Assembly (NCBI GenBank): GCA_018060625.1
Contig: JAGOVS010000002.1
Span: 1 to 64,000, forward strand
Source: Bacteriovorax sp.
GTDB lineage: Bacteria; Bdellovibrionota; Bacteriovoracia; Bacteriovoracales; Bacteriovoracaceae
Length of the DNA: 64,000 nucleotides
Reading direction: 5' to 3'
Shown here: in pieces, positions 34,171 through 43,460 of the stretch
Numbering within the stretch: position 1 is the stretch's first letter
Layout: the number at the start of each line of letters is the position of its first letter
The notes under the pieces: generated by a model
Databases searched by the model: none
What the model was told of the DNA's origin: nothing
Seen by the model: only the letters and a program-made list of their open reading frames with translations
Translations under genes and position numbers: made by a program

Positions 34171-35284
34171 AAGAATTTTTGATTACAGAGGCCATATATT
34201 CAGGGATGTTCTTCCCCTCACCTCGGACAAGTTGTTTAGTTTCTTTTAATTGTTCTTTAAGCACGCGACTCTTCTCTTTATTATAGTACCAAAATTTAAA
34301 ATGAGACACGATATTATATGCCGTCACTTGATCCTGGAGGAGTTCAGGGAAAACCGTGCTGTTTTGTATGATATTTGCAAGACTGATATGTCCCCTGTAC
34401 TTTACAAAGACTTCATAAATAAATTGATTGAGCAAAGAAGTCTTATAACAAACAATTGTCGGTACTTCAAATAAGGCGCATGTTAATGTCACTGTCCCGC
34501 TTGCAGCAAATGAAAAATCTGCTTCTTTTAAGGCCAGTACCAGCTCATCATTCCCATAAACTTTCTCAAATAAATGCTCGAAAGAATCGAAGAGATTTTG
34601 TCTAATACTTGAGGATTTAACAATTGAAACCTTTAGAGGAAATTCTTTTTTTAATTCTTTAATCGCTTCAATAAATGGAGGCAGCAGTGTCTCAACTTCA
34701 AATTGCCTCGAGCCTGGCAATAAAAGAAGTCGTATCGGTCGAGATAATTCTTTAGAGTTAAAAGTCTCCAGCTCTTTTTGATAAGTTGTCCAGAGAGGAT
34801 GATCAATACTTATAACCCTTTTCACTCCACGTTCTTGAAACCACTTTTTTTCGAATGGGATGATCGTAAAAAGTGTATGCACACACTGACTCAGCTTCTT
34901 TACTCGATATTCTTTCCAGGCCCAGGCCTGTGGAGCGACATAATAAAGAACTTCCACTCCTTGCTTTTTTAATTTTCCGGCCAATTTCAAATTGAAGGAC
35001 TGATAATCCACTAAAATGGCCACTTTCGTTTGCCGTTCTTGAACTACTCTGAGAATGCGATCCATCGCCTTTAAATAAAAAGGAATTTTAGTGATTACAC
35101 CACTATATCCCCATGAGGAAAAATCATTGAGGTGATAAAGAAGTTCAAGACCAGCACCACTTAATTCATCACCGCCTACTCCATAAAAATGAGTCTCTGG
35201 AGAATGTTTTTTCAGCTCAGAAAAAAAACTCATAGCGTGTTCTTCTCCCGATTTCTCTCCCGTAATGATCAAGCATGATTGCAT
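34142..35284 (-). CDS. lpxB: lipid A disaccharide synthase LpxB
   Basis: A 380-residue GT19 glycosyltransferase joining UDP-diacylglucosamine and lipid X. Motifs: ITGEKSGEEHA (usually AGE-x-SGD; here the Asp is Glu), FYGVGGDEL, YVAPQAWAWKEYRVKKL, LLLPGSRQFEVETLLP and AASGTVTLTCALFEVPTIVCYK. It overlaps the dehydrogenase gene stop by one base and lpxK by 29. Confidence 0.95.
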   Translation of the reverse strand: MQSCLIITGEKSGEEHAMSFFSELKKHSPETHFYGVGGDELSGAGLELLYHLNDFSSWGYSGVITKIPFYLKAMDRILRVVQERQTKVAILVDYQSFNLKLAGKLKKQGVEVLYYVAPQAWAWKEYRVKKLSQCVHTLFTIIPFEKKWFQERGVKRVISIDHPLWTTYQKELETFNSKELSRPIRLLLLPGSRQFEVETLLPPFIEAIKELKKEFPLKVSIVKSSSIRQNLFDSFEHLFEKVYGNDELVLALKEADFSFAASGTVTLTCALFEVPTIVCYKTSLLNQFIYEVFVKYRGHISLANIIQNSTVFPELLQDQVTAYNIVSHFKFWYYNKEKSRVLKEQLKETKQLVRGEGKNIPEYMASVIKNSYGKKPDTTS

Positions 35285-36234
35285 TATATTACAACCTCTT
35301 TCCCGCTCTCCACACTCTCGATAACTTTATCAATGAGCGCAACGGCCAATAGACCATCTTCTAGCGAAACAATCGGTTCTTTATGATTCAAGATTGATTC
35401 ATAAAAATGTTTATGCTCGAGCATGAGATGATCTCTCTTTTCATACTTATCTAAACTTACGTACTCAGGTCCAGTATTGGCCCCTAGTGCTTCTTGAATT
35501 TCATTTTTCATTAAATCAACTAAAAGAGTTCCCGACTTGTTAGAAATTTCTAACTCTCGCACTTCTTTAGTTTGATTTCTACCAACTGTTATTGTCGCTC
35601 GATGACCCGATTGAAATTTAAAATTCGACGAGACGTAATCATAACGATTAGTCCTCATTTTAAAACCAACAGATTCAACGCTTATGGGTGTTTCTCCAAA
35701 AAGATAAACAAGAAGATCAAGATCATGAATCATTAAATCCTGAACAACATCTACATCTGTTGCTCTTCCCTTAAAAGGGGCCACTCTTTTTAAGGTGATA
35801 TGTGCGGGGGAGTTGAAAAATTGTTTATAATTTTCTTTTCTTTCCCAAGCCTGGTGAAATCTTTCGGAATGCCCTACCTGTAAAACGAGTTCTTTGTTTT
35901 TTAAAAGCTCTTTGAGCTTAAGGGACTGGGGAGTTGTCTCAGTAACTGGTTTTTCGCAAAAAACGTGTTTATTATGATTGAGTAGGTATTCAACGAGCTC
36001 AAAATGAAATGTTGTAGGTGTCACAACAAAAGCAGCATCGATATCATTAATACACTCTGAGATATCCTCAACCACAATAACTTGAGGATGTGCCACTTTC
36101 GCAGCTTCTCTTCCCGCTGGAAATTTTTCTACAATGTATTTAAGCTCTGCCCTTTCAGGAAAGCATTCAGCTTTTTGAGCATGCCATTTTCCTAAATGAC
36201 CATAACCTACAATTGCTACTTTTATTTTGGCCAC
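35284..36234 (-). CDS. Gfo/Idh/MocA dehydrogenase in the lpx operon, GnnA-like
   Basis: A 316-residue NAD(P)-dependent dehydrogenase. It has the Rossmann start KVAIVGYGHLGKWHA (G-x-G-x-x-G), the EKP motif in VFCEKPVTET near residue 97, and the catalytic-helix region DVVQDLMIHDLDLLVYLFG. Its position between lpxA and lpxB is the setting of GnnA, which oxidises UDP-GlcNAc at C3 before transamination by GnnB to give UDP-GlcNAc3N, so that lipid A carries amide-linked acyl chains. Bdellovibrio lipid A is reported to have a diamino-glucose backbone, which fits. No GnnB-type aminotransferase is in this window, so the assignment is inferred from place and family. Confidence 0.75.
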   Translation of the reverse strand: MAKIKVAIVGYGHLGKWHAQKAECFPERAELKYIVEKFPAGREAAKVAHPQVIVVEDISECINDIDAAFVVTPTTFHFELVEYLLNHNKHVFCEKPVTETTPQSLKLKELLKNKELVLQVGHSERFHQAWERKENYKQFFNSPAHITLKRVAPFKGRATDVDVVQDLMIHDLDLLVYLFGETPISVESVGFKMRTNRYDYVSSNFKFQSGHRATITVGRNQTKEVRELEISNKSGTLLVDLMKNEIQEALGANTGPEYVSLDKYEKRDHLMLEHKHFYESILNHKEPIVSLEDGLLAVALIDKVIESVESGKEVVI

Positions 36235-36243
36235 TAGAAATCC

Positions 36244-37035
36244 TTATGAGTTAAACGGTGCTATTCCAATTTCTGTTTTTTTGATTTGCTCAACCATCTC
36301 TTGAACGACACGATTGTCTTTATATTCGGCCATTAAATCTGCATGATCAACAAAGGCCCGTGGAGATAAGGCAGAAGCTTCCATTGAACGGTAAAAATCT
36401 ACCACTTCTGAAATTTCTTGCTTTGAATAACCTTGTCTGCGCATTCCAATGATATTTATTCCTTTTAAATAAACTCTATTCCCCATGGCCGTACAAAAGA
36501 CCGGAATATCGCGATCAATTGCCGATGCTCCTCCAATATATGCTCCTCGTCCTAAAGTGACGAATTGAGAAATTTGGGTTCCTCCTCCAATAATAACTCG
36601 ATCACCAATCTTTACGTGTCCTGCAAAATTAGTAGAGTTAGCAAAGGTACAATTGTTTCCAATGACAACATCGTGCCCAGCATGGACATAGGCCATAAAT
36701 AAACAATTACTCCCAATGGTGGTTACTAAATTCTCTTTTAAAGTCCCTCTATGAATTGAGACATATTCGCGAAAAACATTATTGTTCCCAATAACTGTTT
36801 TCGTAGGTTCACCTTTATAAGAATTATCCTGAGGTGGAGCCCCAATAGAGCAACCTTGAAAAAATTGGTTCCCTTCACCAATGACAGTGTGACCATCTAT
36901 CACCACATGAGAATGCAAAATAGTATTCGCACCAATTTCAGCATTCGGTCCAACAATACAAAAAGGCCCTATTTTCACAGTTTCATGAATTTTTGCTTGG
37001 GGATCTATAAGAGAACTCGCATGAATAAAAGACAT
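36244..37035 (-). CDS. lpxA: UDP-N-acetylglucosamine acyltransferase LpxA
   Basis: A 263-residue left-handed beta-helix trimer enzyme catalysing the first lipid A step. Hexapeptide repeats run from residue 7 to about 185 ([20 protein letters not shown] and so on), with the catalytic His in [12 protein letters not shown] and the C-terminal helical domain with [16 protein letters not shown]. If the next gene is GnnA, this LpxA would prefer the diamino sugar as acceptor. Confidence 0.96.
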   Translation of the reverse strand: MSFIHASSLIDPQAKIHETVKIGPFCIVGPNAEIGANTILHSHVVIDGHTVIGEGNQFFQGCSIGAPPQDNSYKGEPTKTVIGNNNVFREYVSIHRGTLKENLVTTIGSNCLFMAYVHAGHDVVIGNNCTFANSTNFAGHVKIGDRVIIGGGTQISQFVTLGRGAYIGGASAIDRDIPVFCTAMGNRVYLKGINIIGMRRQGYSKQEISEVVDFYRSMEASALSPRAFVDHADLMAEYKDNRVVQEMVEQIKKTEIGIAPFNS

Positions 37036-37058
37036 AAGAACGTTCCTTGTTGTGGGTT

Positions 37059-37550
37059 CTATTGCATTTTGAGTGATGCCATCACTGTAGCTTCACTCAT
37101 CAACTGATCATTATGATAAAGTTTACATTCACTGGTAATAATTGGCCCGCGAACCTTGAGAGTGCGAGTGACTAATTTTAAATCCATCTCCGGTAAAACG
37201 GGTCTTCTGAATCGGGCTTCATTAATTCCCAGCAAGGCAACATCCATTTTCACGTCACTCGGATTTTTCTTCACAAGAAGGACTATAAAGCTCGTGGCTT
37301 GTGCCATCATCTCAACTTGAACGACTCCTGGTAAAATGGGATAATCAGGGAAATGTCCAGCGAAGATAGCATGATCTTTTTTTGTTCTATAATGGGCGAT
37401 AACTTCAGCATCCTGAATTTCTTTAATGTCTAGAATTTCATCGGCCCCTAGTGTGCGCCCTGGAATTCTTACTGATTCTACCGAATCAATAAAAAGGAAA
37501 GGGTCTCGATGAGGAAGAATTTGTCTCACTTGATCACTATTTAAAATCAT
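37059..37550 (-). CDS. fabZ: 3-hydroxyacyl-ACP dehydratase FabZ
   Basis: A 163-residue hot-dog-fold enzyme of fatty acid elongation. Active-site blocks are [12 protein letters not shown] and the catalytic His in [22 protein letters not shown] (with Glu in the following helix). It is in the standard lpxD-fabZ-lpxA order, which balances fatty acid and lipid A use of hydroxyacyl-ACP. Confidence 0.95.
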   Translation of the reverse strand: MILNSDQVRQILPHRDPFLFIDSVESVRIPGRTLGADEILDIKEIQDAEVIAHYRTKKDHAIFAGHFPDYPILPGVVQVEMMAQATSFIVLLVKKNPSDVKMDVALLGINEARFRRPVLPEMDLKLVTRTLKVRGPIITSECKLYHNDQLMSEATVMASLKMQ

Positions 37551-37559
37551 AACTACCTC

Positions 37560-38588
37560 TTAATTATTTTTGGCGAGAGAGAGCTTTCTAACATAGGCCA
37601 CACCTCGCATCCATTCCTTTACATCACGGGCCGGAAATCCTCCGACGATCTCGGAATCTCCAACATTGCTAATAACTCCTGCATTCCCCGCGATTTGAGC
37701 TGCTTTTCCAACGACAACTCCCGGCCCTAAGGCCGCTCGTCCCCCAATAACAGTAAAATCCCCTACCTCACAGCTTCCCGCAAGTCCTACTTGGCCACAA
37801 AGAATAACACCTCTGCCTAACTTGCAGTTATGTCCAATTTGTACCTGATTATCTATTTTGCAACCATTTCCAATAAGTGTTGGAGAAAAAGTCCCCCCAT
37901 CAATACAGGTATTGGCACCAATTTCTACAAGATCTCCAATAATCACGCTTCCCATATGCCACACTTTTAAGTGCTCACCTTTGGAAAAATTATAACCAAA
38001 GCCATCCGCTCCAATCGTGCAATTAGCATGAATGCGAACCCCTCTTCCAATTTTCACATTACGATAAAGAACCGTATTAGAAAATATCTCAGAGCCCTCA
38101 TTGATTTCTACTCCTGACATGACAACGACCCCGGAGTGGATTTTTACATTAGAATGAACAACAACATTCTCACCAATAAAAACACCTTGAGCAATCCAAG
38201 CACTAGAATCAATAGTGGCCGACCCCATCTGTCTTCCATCAACAATGTCATTTGGAGTTTTAAATTTCTCATCATAAAAAGGCTTTGATAGAAATGACAT
38301 ACCAAGATTAACATCTTCAAGGGTCGCTACAAAGTGGGCCAATTTTAGCATTTTATTTTTAAGATCTGGATCGATTAAATCATAAAACTTTTTTTCAACA
38401 ATCAGGCCGGTTTGAGGGATTTCACCCTGTCTATCCAACCAGATATTAAGGAAATTTTTATTTTTAATAAAAACCAAATGTCCAAGGCTAAGATTGTGGT
38501 TATCTGTAATCCCCTGAATTTGAAATTCGCTATCACCGTGCTCAATTTGAAAACTTTGATCAAATTCTTTTAGCTGGCCTAACTTCAT
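37560..38588 (-). CDS. lpxD: UDP-3-O-acylglucosamine N-acyltransferase LpxD
   Basis: A 342-residue beta-helix acyltransferase. The N-terminal uridine-binding domain (about 1-105) is followed by hexapeptide repeats with VHSNVKIHSGVVVMSG, and the catalytic His region NQVQIGHNCKLG. The ATG at 38588 (MKLGQLKEF) has AAGGGG nine bases before it; the upstream in-frame start at 38630 lies in the terminator hairpin and is unlikely. It begins right after the skp terminator, so it may be expressed by read-through or from an unseen promoter. Confidence 0.93.
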   Translation of the reverse strand: MKLGQLKEFDQSFQIEHGDSEFQIQGITDNHNLSLGHLVFIKNKNFLNIWLDRQGEIPQTGLIVEKKFYDLIDPDLKNKMLKLAHFVATLEDVNLGMSFLSKPFYDEKFKTPNDIVDGRQMGSATIDSSAWIAQGVFIGENVVVHSNVKIHSGVVVMSGVEINEGSEIFSNTVLYRNVKIGRGVRIHANCTIGADGFGYNFSKGEHLKVWHMGSVIIGDLVEIGANTCIDGGTFSPTLIGNGCKIDNQVQIGHNCKLGRGVILCGQVGLAGSCEVGDFTVIGGRAALGPGVVVGKAAQIAGNAGVISNVGDSEIVGGFPARDVKEWMRGVAYVRKLSLAKNN

Positions 38589-38603
38589 GAGAGCAATCCC
38601 CTT

Positions 38604-38644
38604 AAAAAACCAAGGACCCGAGGAACACAAAGTTCTCCGGGTCC
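38604..38644 (-). terminator. intrinsic terminator/attenuator between skp and lpxD
   Basis: On the minus strand GGACCCGGAGAAC (38644-38632) pairs with GTTCCTCGGGTCC (38626-38614), with two central mismatches and a 5-base loop TTTGT, then a TTGG and six T residues (38609-38604). It ends the bamA-skp message 16 bases before the lpxD ATG. Expression of the lpx genes would then depend on partial read-through. Confidence 0.8.
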
Positions 38645-38669
38645 CTAATTGTTAAGCTTTTTATTTTAT

Positions 38670-39179
38670 CTATTTTGGAAATTTTTTATTAAACATTTTT
38701 ACAACGTCATCTGTAAGATCTTTTTCCTCTTTTGCGTAGAGAATAGGTGCTGTCGCTGCCTCATAAACAAGATCAACGTCCGCAGACTTTGCAACCTCAT
38801 CAACAACTGCTTTTACTTTTTCAAGGATGGGCGTTTTTAACTTCTGCTCCATCTCCTGAATATCTTTTTGAAAAGTTGCCGTTTTCTGTTGAATCGCAAC
38901 GATTTTGTCTTGTATTTCTCTCTCTTTTTTACCTTTTTCTTTATCATTTAAGACTGAAGCTTTCTTTTGATAATCTTCCTGAAGTTTTCTGATTTTGTCT
39001 TCTTCCTCTTTTAGAACTTTTTGTTTTTCATCAAATGATTTTTTCAATTGATCACGAACGGCCTGTCCTTGATTAACAGTGATGAGAACTTTTTGCACAT
39101 CTACTTTACCAACTAAAACTTTTGCAAAAGCAGAACTTGTAATGAGAAGTGAGGCCATGACGGCGATTAAAGATTTCAT
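38670..39179 (-). CDS. skp: periplasmic chaperone Skp/OmpH
   Basis: A 169-residue exported protein with a signal peptide (VMASLLITSSAFA). The mature part begins VGKVDVQKVL, the family's first strand, and continues with two long charged helices (about 45-125, Lys/Glu/Gln-rich) that form the tentacles of the trimer. It carries unfolded outer-membrane proteins to BamA, its direct upstream neighbour. A terminator follows it. Confidence 0.93.
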   Translation of the reverse strand: MKSLIAVMASLLITSSAFAKVLVGKVDVQKVLITVNQGQAVRDQLKKSFDEKQKVLKEEEDKIRKLQEDYQKKASVLNDKEKGKKEREIQDKIVAIQQKTATFQKDIQEMEQKLKTPILEKVKAVVDEVAKSADVDLVYEAATAPILYAKEEKDLTDDVVKMFNKKFPK

Positions 39180-39205
39180 TTAATAACTCCCTTTATGGAT
39201 AAATT

Positions 39206-41497
39206 CTAAAATAATTGTCCTATATCAAAATTAAATTGAGAACCCTGATTTTTCGCTTCACCAGTCAATGGATAACCAAATTCAAAACGGAGCGTACCAA
39301 TCGGTGAGAACCATCTAAACCCAAATCCATAGTCTACATAGACCTTCACATTCTTTACATCGCCTGCATGTCCCGCATCAAAGAAGACGACCCACTTTAA
39401 TCCCGCTTCTCTTGAAAGCGGATGCTGAAACTCTAAGTTGGTAAATGCGGAGAAAGATCCACCTTGGTTGAAAATTAAAAACTCTCCCGCTTTTTCAGGA
39501 TTATTAACCCTTTTCTTAGGACCAACAGCTTCGTATCCGTAACCGCGAAGGTTTCGTGATCCCCCAAGGGTAAATTTTTCGGTACGCGGAACCGAACGCC
39601 CCGCTACTTCATGAAGTTTACCTGCATAAAATCGAGATCTAAAAATGAGGTCTCCCCACACAGGATAGAATCCCTTGGCTTCAGCTTCATTTTTAAGCCA
39701 TTTCTTATCTCCACCAAGTCCCGTGTACTCAGTCGAATAACTTAAAAAGAATCCTTTTCTTGGGTCAGAGCGATCATCTCGACGATCATGAACAACCGAA
39801 GCCTGAATAGAAGATGCCAGACCATTTTCTAACGTGAGATCAATTGTTGGATCATCAACAGATTTAATCTCGGTATCTACTAATTTATAAGTGGTGTAGA
39901 GATTTGTGAATGTATAAATGGGGTAACCCACCCTTACATCAAAACCCTTTTTCTTCTGACTATAAGAAGCAGAAGTCTCATCACTCGTTATAAAGACTCC
40001 TCCACCAAGTGACCATTTTGTATCTAAGAAGTAGGGTTCAGTAAAATCTATACTGAAAGTATTGGATTTTTTGGCAACATTGAGACTAAATGTTAAATTC
40101 TGCCCCAAACCTCTAAAGTTTGATTGGGCCACAGAAGCTTGAAAAAACCCACCTGTTGCTGTTGAATAACCAGCACCAAGGGAAATCTGCCCTGTATTCT
40201 TTTCCTTTACGACTATTTCAACATCAAGAATATCTTCTTTGTCCTTAGGAGACACCGTGTTGAAAATAATGGACTCTGGTTCGAAAAAACCAAGTCGCTG
40301 TACATTCTCTTTTGACTGTCGAAGGGCCGTTCCATTAAACTTCTGACCTTCGCGAATAAGAAGTTCGCGACGAACTACCTTATCGCGGGACTTCGAATTT
40401 CCCTTCACATTAATCTTTCCAAAGTACGCAATCTTACCTTTTTCAAATGAGAACTCTACATCAACCTTATTTTCACCTGGAACTATATTCAGATTTCGAA
40501 TGACGTTGGCAAAAGCGTATCCTTCATCTTGGTACATCTCTGTTAAAAGCTGGATATCTTTTCTTAATGAATCCTCTGAATAAGTTTCGCTTTCCTTAAG
40601 AACAAGCTTTTCACGCATGTCACCTTCAGGAAAAAGCATCTCTCCTTGAAAAGAGATTTTATTAACGACAAACTGTGGTCCTTCTGTGAGCTTCATTGTA
40701 ATAAAGACCCACTTCTTATCCTCTGAAACTGTAATTTCAGGTGTTCCAACATTGACTTGAAGATAGCCTTTCATGCGGTAAAAATATTTCAATCTCTCGA
40801 TGTCATTTTGAAAATTAATCTCTTTAAAATTGCCGGTTCCCGACATAAAAGAAAATAAACTATCTTCTTGGGTTTGAAGAATGCTCTTGATTTCTTCATC
40901 TTTAAAGGCCTTATTTCCCAAAAAACTAATTTTTTTAACTTTTACCTTATCAAATTCCTTAATATTGAAAATGAGTTCAATATTTTCCTCATTAATTTTC
41001 TTTTCTTGGTAATCAACAGAAGCAAGAAAATACCCCTTCTCTTCATAATGTTTTAAGAGTCCCTGAACATCATTTTTAACAGAGGTGGCATCAAGAATAG
41101 AAAAAACTTTTGTTTTGACCTGGCCTTTCAAGTCATCATCTGAAAGACCATCGTTGCCTACGAATGAAATTTTCGTAATGATAGGTTTTTCTTTTACCCG
41201 CAAAGAAAGAACATTCTTTCCTCCTGCGACTTCGTGACTTGCTTCGACCTCATCAAAATATTTCATGGAGTAAATCTTTTCTAGATCTTTCTTTAAAAGA
41301 TAATTATCGAGCATCATGCCCACTCTAGACCCAATTTTCTCTAAAACAGCTTCCTTCTCGACTTTTTTTAGACCTTTGATTTCGATAGTCTCAATCTTAA
41401 AAAGATCCGTTCGAGGACCGAGGTCTTCTGACGCAAGTAGATTTCCGAGCAAACCCAGAAAGAGGAAAAAAACGATCGAGAAAAATCTCAGAGACAT
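39206..41497 (-). CDS. bamA: outer membrane protein assembly factor BamA
   Basis: A 763-residue protein of typical length: signal peptide (FFLFLGLLGNLLAS), five POTRA domains (about 30-420, each with the IKGLKKV / I-F-G-N pattern such as ISFVGNDGLSDDDLK and INVKGNSKSRDKVV), and a 16-stranded barrel. The barrel carries the conserved FTLGGSRNLRGYGYEAVGP of extracellular loop 6 (R-G-Y) and the C-terminal GSQFNFDIGQLF ending in Phe. It folds proteins into the outer membrane and lies before skp and lpxD as in E. coli. Confidence 0.96.
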   Translation of the reverse strand: MSLRFFSIVFFLFLGLLGNLLASEDLGPRTDLFKIETIEIKGLKKVEKEAVLEKIGSRVGMMLDNYLLKKDLEKIYSMKYFDEVEASHEVAGGKNVLSLRVKEKPIITKISFVGNDGLSDDDLKGQVKTKVFSILDATSVKNDVQGLLKHYEEKGYFLASVDYQEKKINEENIELIFNIKEFDKVKVKKISFLGNKAFKDEEIKSILQTQEDSLFSFMSGTGNFKEINFQNDIERLKYFYRMKGYLQVNVGTPEITVSEDKKWVFITMKLTEGPQFVVNKISFQGEMLFPEGDMREKLVLKESETYSEDSLRKDIQLLTEMYQDEGYAFANVIRNLNIVPGENKVDVEFSFEKGKIAYFGKINVKGNSKSRDKVVRRELLIREGQKFNGTALRQSKENVQRLGFFEPESIIFNTVSPKDKEDILDVEIVVKEKNTGQISLGAGYSTATGGFFQASVAQSNFRGLGQNLTFSLNVAKKSNTFSIDFTEPYFLDTKWSLGGGVFITSDETSASYSQKKKGFDVRVGYPIYTFTNLYTTYKLVDTEIKSVDDPTIDLTLENGLASSIQASVVHDRRDDRSDPRKGFFLSYSTEYTGLGGDKKWLKNEAEAKGFYPVWGDLIFRSRFYAGKLHEVAGRSVPRTEKFTLGGSRNLRGYGYEAVGPKKRVNNPEKAGEFLIFNQGGSFSAFTNLEFQHPLSREAGLKWVVFFDAGHAGDVKNVKVYVDYGFGFRWFSPIGTLRFEFGYPLTGEAKNQGSQFNFDIGQLF

Positions 41498-41563
41498 AAA
41501 TCTCCACAGTGGATAAATTAACTAAGGTATTAAAAAGTAGCAAGAACATCACAAAGTGCAAAG

Positions 41564-42244
41564 CTATTTCGAAGGCCCCGCGAGCATTCCATCTTTCATG
41601 AGAAATTGCTGACTAAAACTCTCGGCTATACTTGGGTCATGGGTAACAATGACCAGAGTCGAATTGAATTCTTTAGAGAGAGTTCGCAATAATTGAATCA
41701 CCTTTCTTGAGTTCTCCGAATCAAGATTCCCTGTTGGTTCATCGCAAAGCAGAAGCTTAGGTCTTAAAGAAAGGGCGCGAATAATATTAATTCTCTGCTG
41801 CTCTCCTCCTGAAAGCTCAAAAGGATATTTTTTAAGACAATGTTCTACTTTCAATAGTTGAGCAAGCGAGAGAACGCGCCCTAAAACATCTTGAAGATCG
41901 GAATTTGAAAAACCCGCCAAGCGGGCCGGCAGCAGGATGTTATCCAAACAATTCATTGAAGGTAAAAGAAAATGAAATTGAAAAACAAAACCGACATATC
42001 GATTACGATAAATGGCCAGCTCCTCATCGGAGAGATCGACTAAATTTTTTTGATTAACAATAACCTCACCCTCAGTTGGTCGGTCTAGACCCCCTAACAG
42101 GTAAAGAAGAGTGGACTTTCCTGAACCTGAAGCTCCACGAATTAAATATTCCCCTCCTTCTTGCATAGAAAGACTTACGCCATTTAAAGCGTGGGATTGC
42201 TTGTAAAATTTTTTAACATTCGTCAGTTTGATTATTGTACTCAT
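41564..42244 (-). CDS. lolD: lipoprotein-release ABC transporter ATPase LolD
   Basis: A 226-residue ATPase of the MacB/LolD group: Walker A GASGSGKSTLLYLLGG near residues 37-52, Q-loop FVFQFHFLLP, signature LSGGEQQR, Walker B LLLCDEPTGNLD, H-loop VTHD. With the permease encoded just upstream it lifts lipoproteins out of the inner membrane for delivery to the outer membrane. Confidence 0.92.
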   Translation of the reverse strand: MSTIIKLTNVKKFYKQSHALNGVSLSMQEGGEYLIRGASGSGKSTLLYLLGGLDRPTEGEVIVNQKNLVDLSDEELAIYRNRYVGFVFQFHFLLPSMNCLDNILLPARLAGFSNSDLQDVLGRVLSLAQLLKVEHCLKKYPFELSGGEQQRINIIRALSLRPKLLLCDEPTGNLDSENSRKVIQLLRTLSKEFNSTLVIVTHDPSIAESFSQQFLMKDGMLAGPSK

Positions 42245-42257
42245 CTAAGTTTCTTCC

Positions 42258-43460
42258 TTAAGCAAATTCTTGTCGTAATCCTTCCAGTAAACTTTTCTGT
42301 CTTAGTCTTCTAAGAAGATAATAGGTAATGAGCATAATCCAAGCCAAAGAAAGGGCAAAAACAAAAAGATAGTCGCTCGTCGTTAAATACAATTCAATTC
42401 TCGGCATATAATAAATTTCTCCAGGCAACTCAAAGAGAGAAAGCTCAAGAAGGGCAAATTTAAAAATTTGAACAAACACCATTGAAAGCAAACAAGAAAG
42501 GGCCCAGATAAGTAATACCAGTTTAATCCATAAATCACTCATGGCCTTCTTGGACAAGCCTAGAGCTTTGAATAAAAAAAGCTCTTTAGATTTTTTTTCA
42601 TTAATAAAAATGATGAATGCTAAAATATTAAAAATGGAAATAACCACAATCATTTGCAGGATGAGACTAATCATCATTTTTTCAACTTGAACAGCTTCAA
42701 GTAATGCACTAAATTCCCGCCAATAAGGCTTAAAATTAAATTCATAACCAAAAGCATCTCTTATATCTGGCAAAAGCATCTCTATTTTTTCAATATCATC
42801 GCTAAAACGAGATTGATGGGGGAAATTAAAGGAAATGGCATTAACACTCCCCCCAAGACCTAGAATCGTCTGTAAGCGCGAGAGTTTGACATAAATAAGT
42901 CTTGAATCTTTCTGATAAACTCCATGATTTATAATTTTTTCAACTCTGAATCTCTCCAATGAGGGCATTGATTTAAGTTCTGTATTTCCTTTGGCAAGTG
43001 CCAAAACAACCTCATCTCCAATGCTGATCTTATTCATTTTCGCCAATTCCGATCCGATGGCCACTCCTGACTCACTTAAAACCAAAGGAAGTTCAACGAC
43101 CTCAGGGTAAGTTTCATCCACCCCTCTCACCAAAACCCCCTTGCTGTCTTCATTGAAAATAAGAAAACTTTCAGTTTGCACCAAGGCGGCATAACGATCA
43201 ATTTTTTGAGAGTGAAAATTTTCTTTGATTTTATCTGACAACTGAAAAAAACGACCATTTTTTTCAGTCATCACCACTTCACCAGAGGCCCGTTTCAATC
43301 CCATCTTCAAGGCAAATCCAAATCCATCCATCAACCCCATCGTTGAGAGAATAACGGCTATGGAAAAGGCCATTCCTACTAAGACCCCCAACGCGAATTT
43401 TACAGTGGTGGGTGTATCTAAAAAAAGGGTGAGGAATAATCTGAAGCGCTGATTTTTCAC
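42258..43460 (-). CDS. LolC/LolE-family permease (FtsX type)
   Basis: A 400-residue protein with one N-terminal membrane span (about 20-42), a large periplasmic domain, and three C-terminal spans in the FtsX/MacB layout (MMISLILQMIVVISIFNILAFIIFINEKKSKELFLFKALG). The last motif, KSKE-FLFKALG, is the coupling helix region contacting LolD. Only one such gene is seen here, so the transporter may be a homodimer, or the second subunit lies elsewhere. GTG start, immediately after the prfB stop. Confidence 0.87.
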   Translation of the reverse strand: MKNQRFRLFLTLFLDTPTTVKFALGVLVGMAFSIAVILSTMGLMDGFGFALKMGLKRASGEVVMTEKNGRFFQLSDKIKENFHSQKIDRYAALVQTESFLIFNEDSKGVLVRGVDETYPEVVELPLVLSESGVAIGSELAKMNKISIGDEVVLALAKGNTELKSMPSLERFRVEKIINHGVYQKDSRLIYVKLSRLQTILGLGGSVNAISFNFPHQSRFSDDIEKIEMLLPDIRDAFGYEFNFKPYWREFSALLEAVQVEKMMISLILQMIVVISIFNILAFIIFINEKKSKELFLFKALGLSKKAMSDLWIKLVLLIWALSCLLSMVFVQIFKFALLELSLFELPGEIYYMPRIELYLTTSDYLFVFALSLAWIMLITYYLLRRLRQKSLLEGLRQEFA

